DNA of 64,000 nucleotides. It comes from Lacrimispora celerecrescens (lineage in GTDB: Bacteria > Bacillota > Clostridia > Lachnospirales > Lachnospiraceae). A program made the translations under genes and the position numbers. The stretch lies in contig NZ_JPME01000012.1 of NCBI RefSeq assembly GCF_000732605.1, forward strand, positions 124,001-188,000, in the 5' to 3' direction. Shown here piece by piece: positions 63,881 to 64,000 of the stretch (the stretch's first letter is position 1; every line of letters begins with the position of its first letter). The notes beneath the pieces were generated by a model that saw only the letters and a list, made by a program, of their open reading frames with translations, did not search any database and was not told the DNA's origin.

Positions 63881-64000
63881 GGGAAAGGGGCAGGCAAAGA
63901 AACGGAATATCGGTTTAAAGCGCAGGATGCTCTATGGCATTCTCCAGGTGCTGATTCCGGTTGTGGTTATTATCACAATACTGTTCTGGCATACGCGCAA
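63867..64000 (+). CDS. Start of a membrane protein, probably the cognate histidine kinase (cut by window end)
   Basis: The first 44 codons read a basic segment (MKMNKGKGQAKKRNIGLKRR) and then a membrane span (YGILQVLIPVVVIITILFW). This is how YesM-type sensor kinases begin, and the gene overlaps the response regulator's stop, as is usual for such pairs. GGAGGGAGG lies 17 bases upstream; ATG 63852 in the same frame is closer to it, so the exact start is open. No catalytic part is visible. Confidence 0.55.
   Translation, partial: MKMNKGKGQAKKRNIGLKRRMLYGILQVLIPVVVIITILFWHTR

Overview
The window looks like chromosomal DNA of a spore-forming clostridium, most likely Lachnospiraceae of the Lacrimispora / Clostridium saccharolyticum type. 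The reasons are moderately low GC, strong AGGAGG ribosome binding sites, TTGACA/TATAAT promoters, an alpha/beta-type small acid-soluble spore protein gene, YesM/YesN-type two-component systems, RemA, LCP and PadR/DUF1700/DUF4097 genes, and an anaerobic (CbiD/CbiG) cobalamin route. This placement is an inference; no rRNA or tRNA gene was seen.

Layout. 0-10.6 kb is mostly housekeeping: the end of trpS, a purine permease, enolase, a metallo-beta-lactamase-fold hydrolase, an Sfp-type phosphopantetheinyl transferase, an EamA exporter, cyclopropane fatty acid synthase, a membrane-anchored phosphoesterase and an RpiR regulator. 10.8-16.1 kb has a chemoreceptor and a fruK-fruA fructose PTS operon. 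16.2-28.3 kb is an accessory region. It starts with a recombinase relic and then has remA overlapping a GntR regulator. Next comes a sugar operon: ADP-ribosylglycohydrolase-like protein, CUT1 ABC importer, HAD-SIS fusion, second SIS protein, TIM-barrel epimerase and MgtC. It ends in a decayed adenosine deaminase gene and unassigned structured DNA. The operon resembles fructosamine (frl) loci but has no sugar kinase.

28.3-38.7 kb holds a HAD phosphatase, an LCP protein and a metal-homeostasis stretch: znuACB, ktrBA, a FeoB-associated-type Cys-rich peptide, a PTS-IIC-like membrane protein, and two adjacent COG0523 GTPases. One GTPase has a long His/Cys repeat; the other is fused to a YcgQ-like domain. 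38.9-49.2 kb holds a polysaccharide deacetylase-like protein, a D,D-carboxypeptidase, and a YesM/YesN pair beside an RbsABC-type importer and an orphan DctP-like binding protein. 49.3-51.9 kb is a PadR envelope module between two PspC genes, behind a promoter covered by palindromes. 52.0-62.1 kb has a spore protein gene and a ten-gene cobalamin operon (cbiD-L-F-G-H-JE-T-A-cobT-cobU). The window ends in a second response regulator and the start of a membrane protein, probably its kinase.

One caution: four otherwise normal genes (znuA, the first YesN-like regulator, DUF1700, DUF4097) each carry a one-base frameshift at a short homopolymer. Either several genes are decaying or the assembly contains indel errors.
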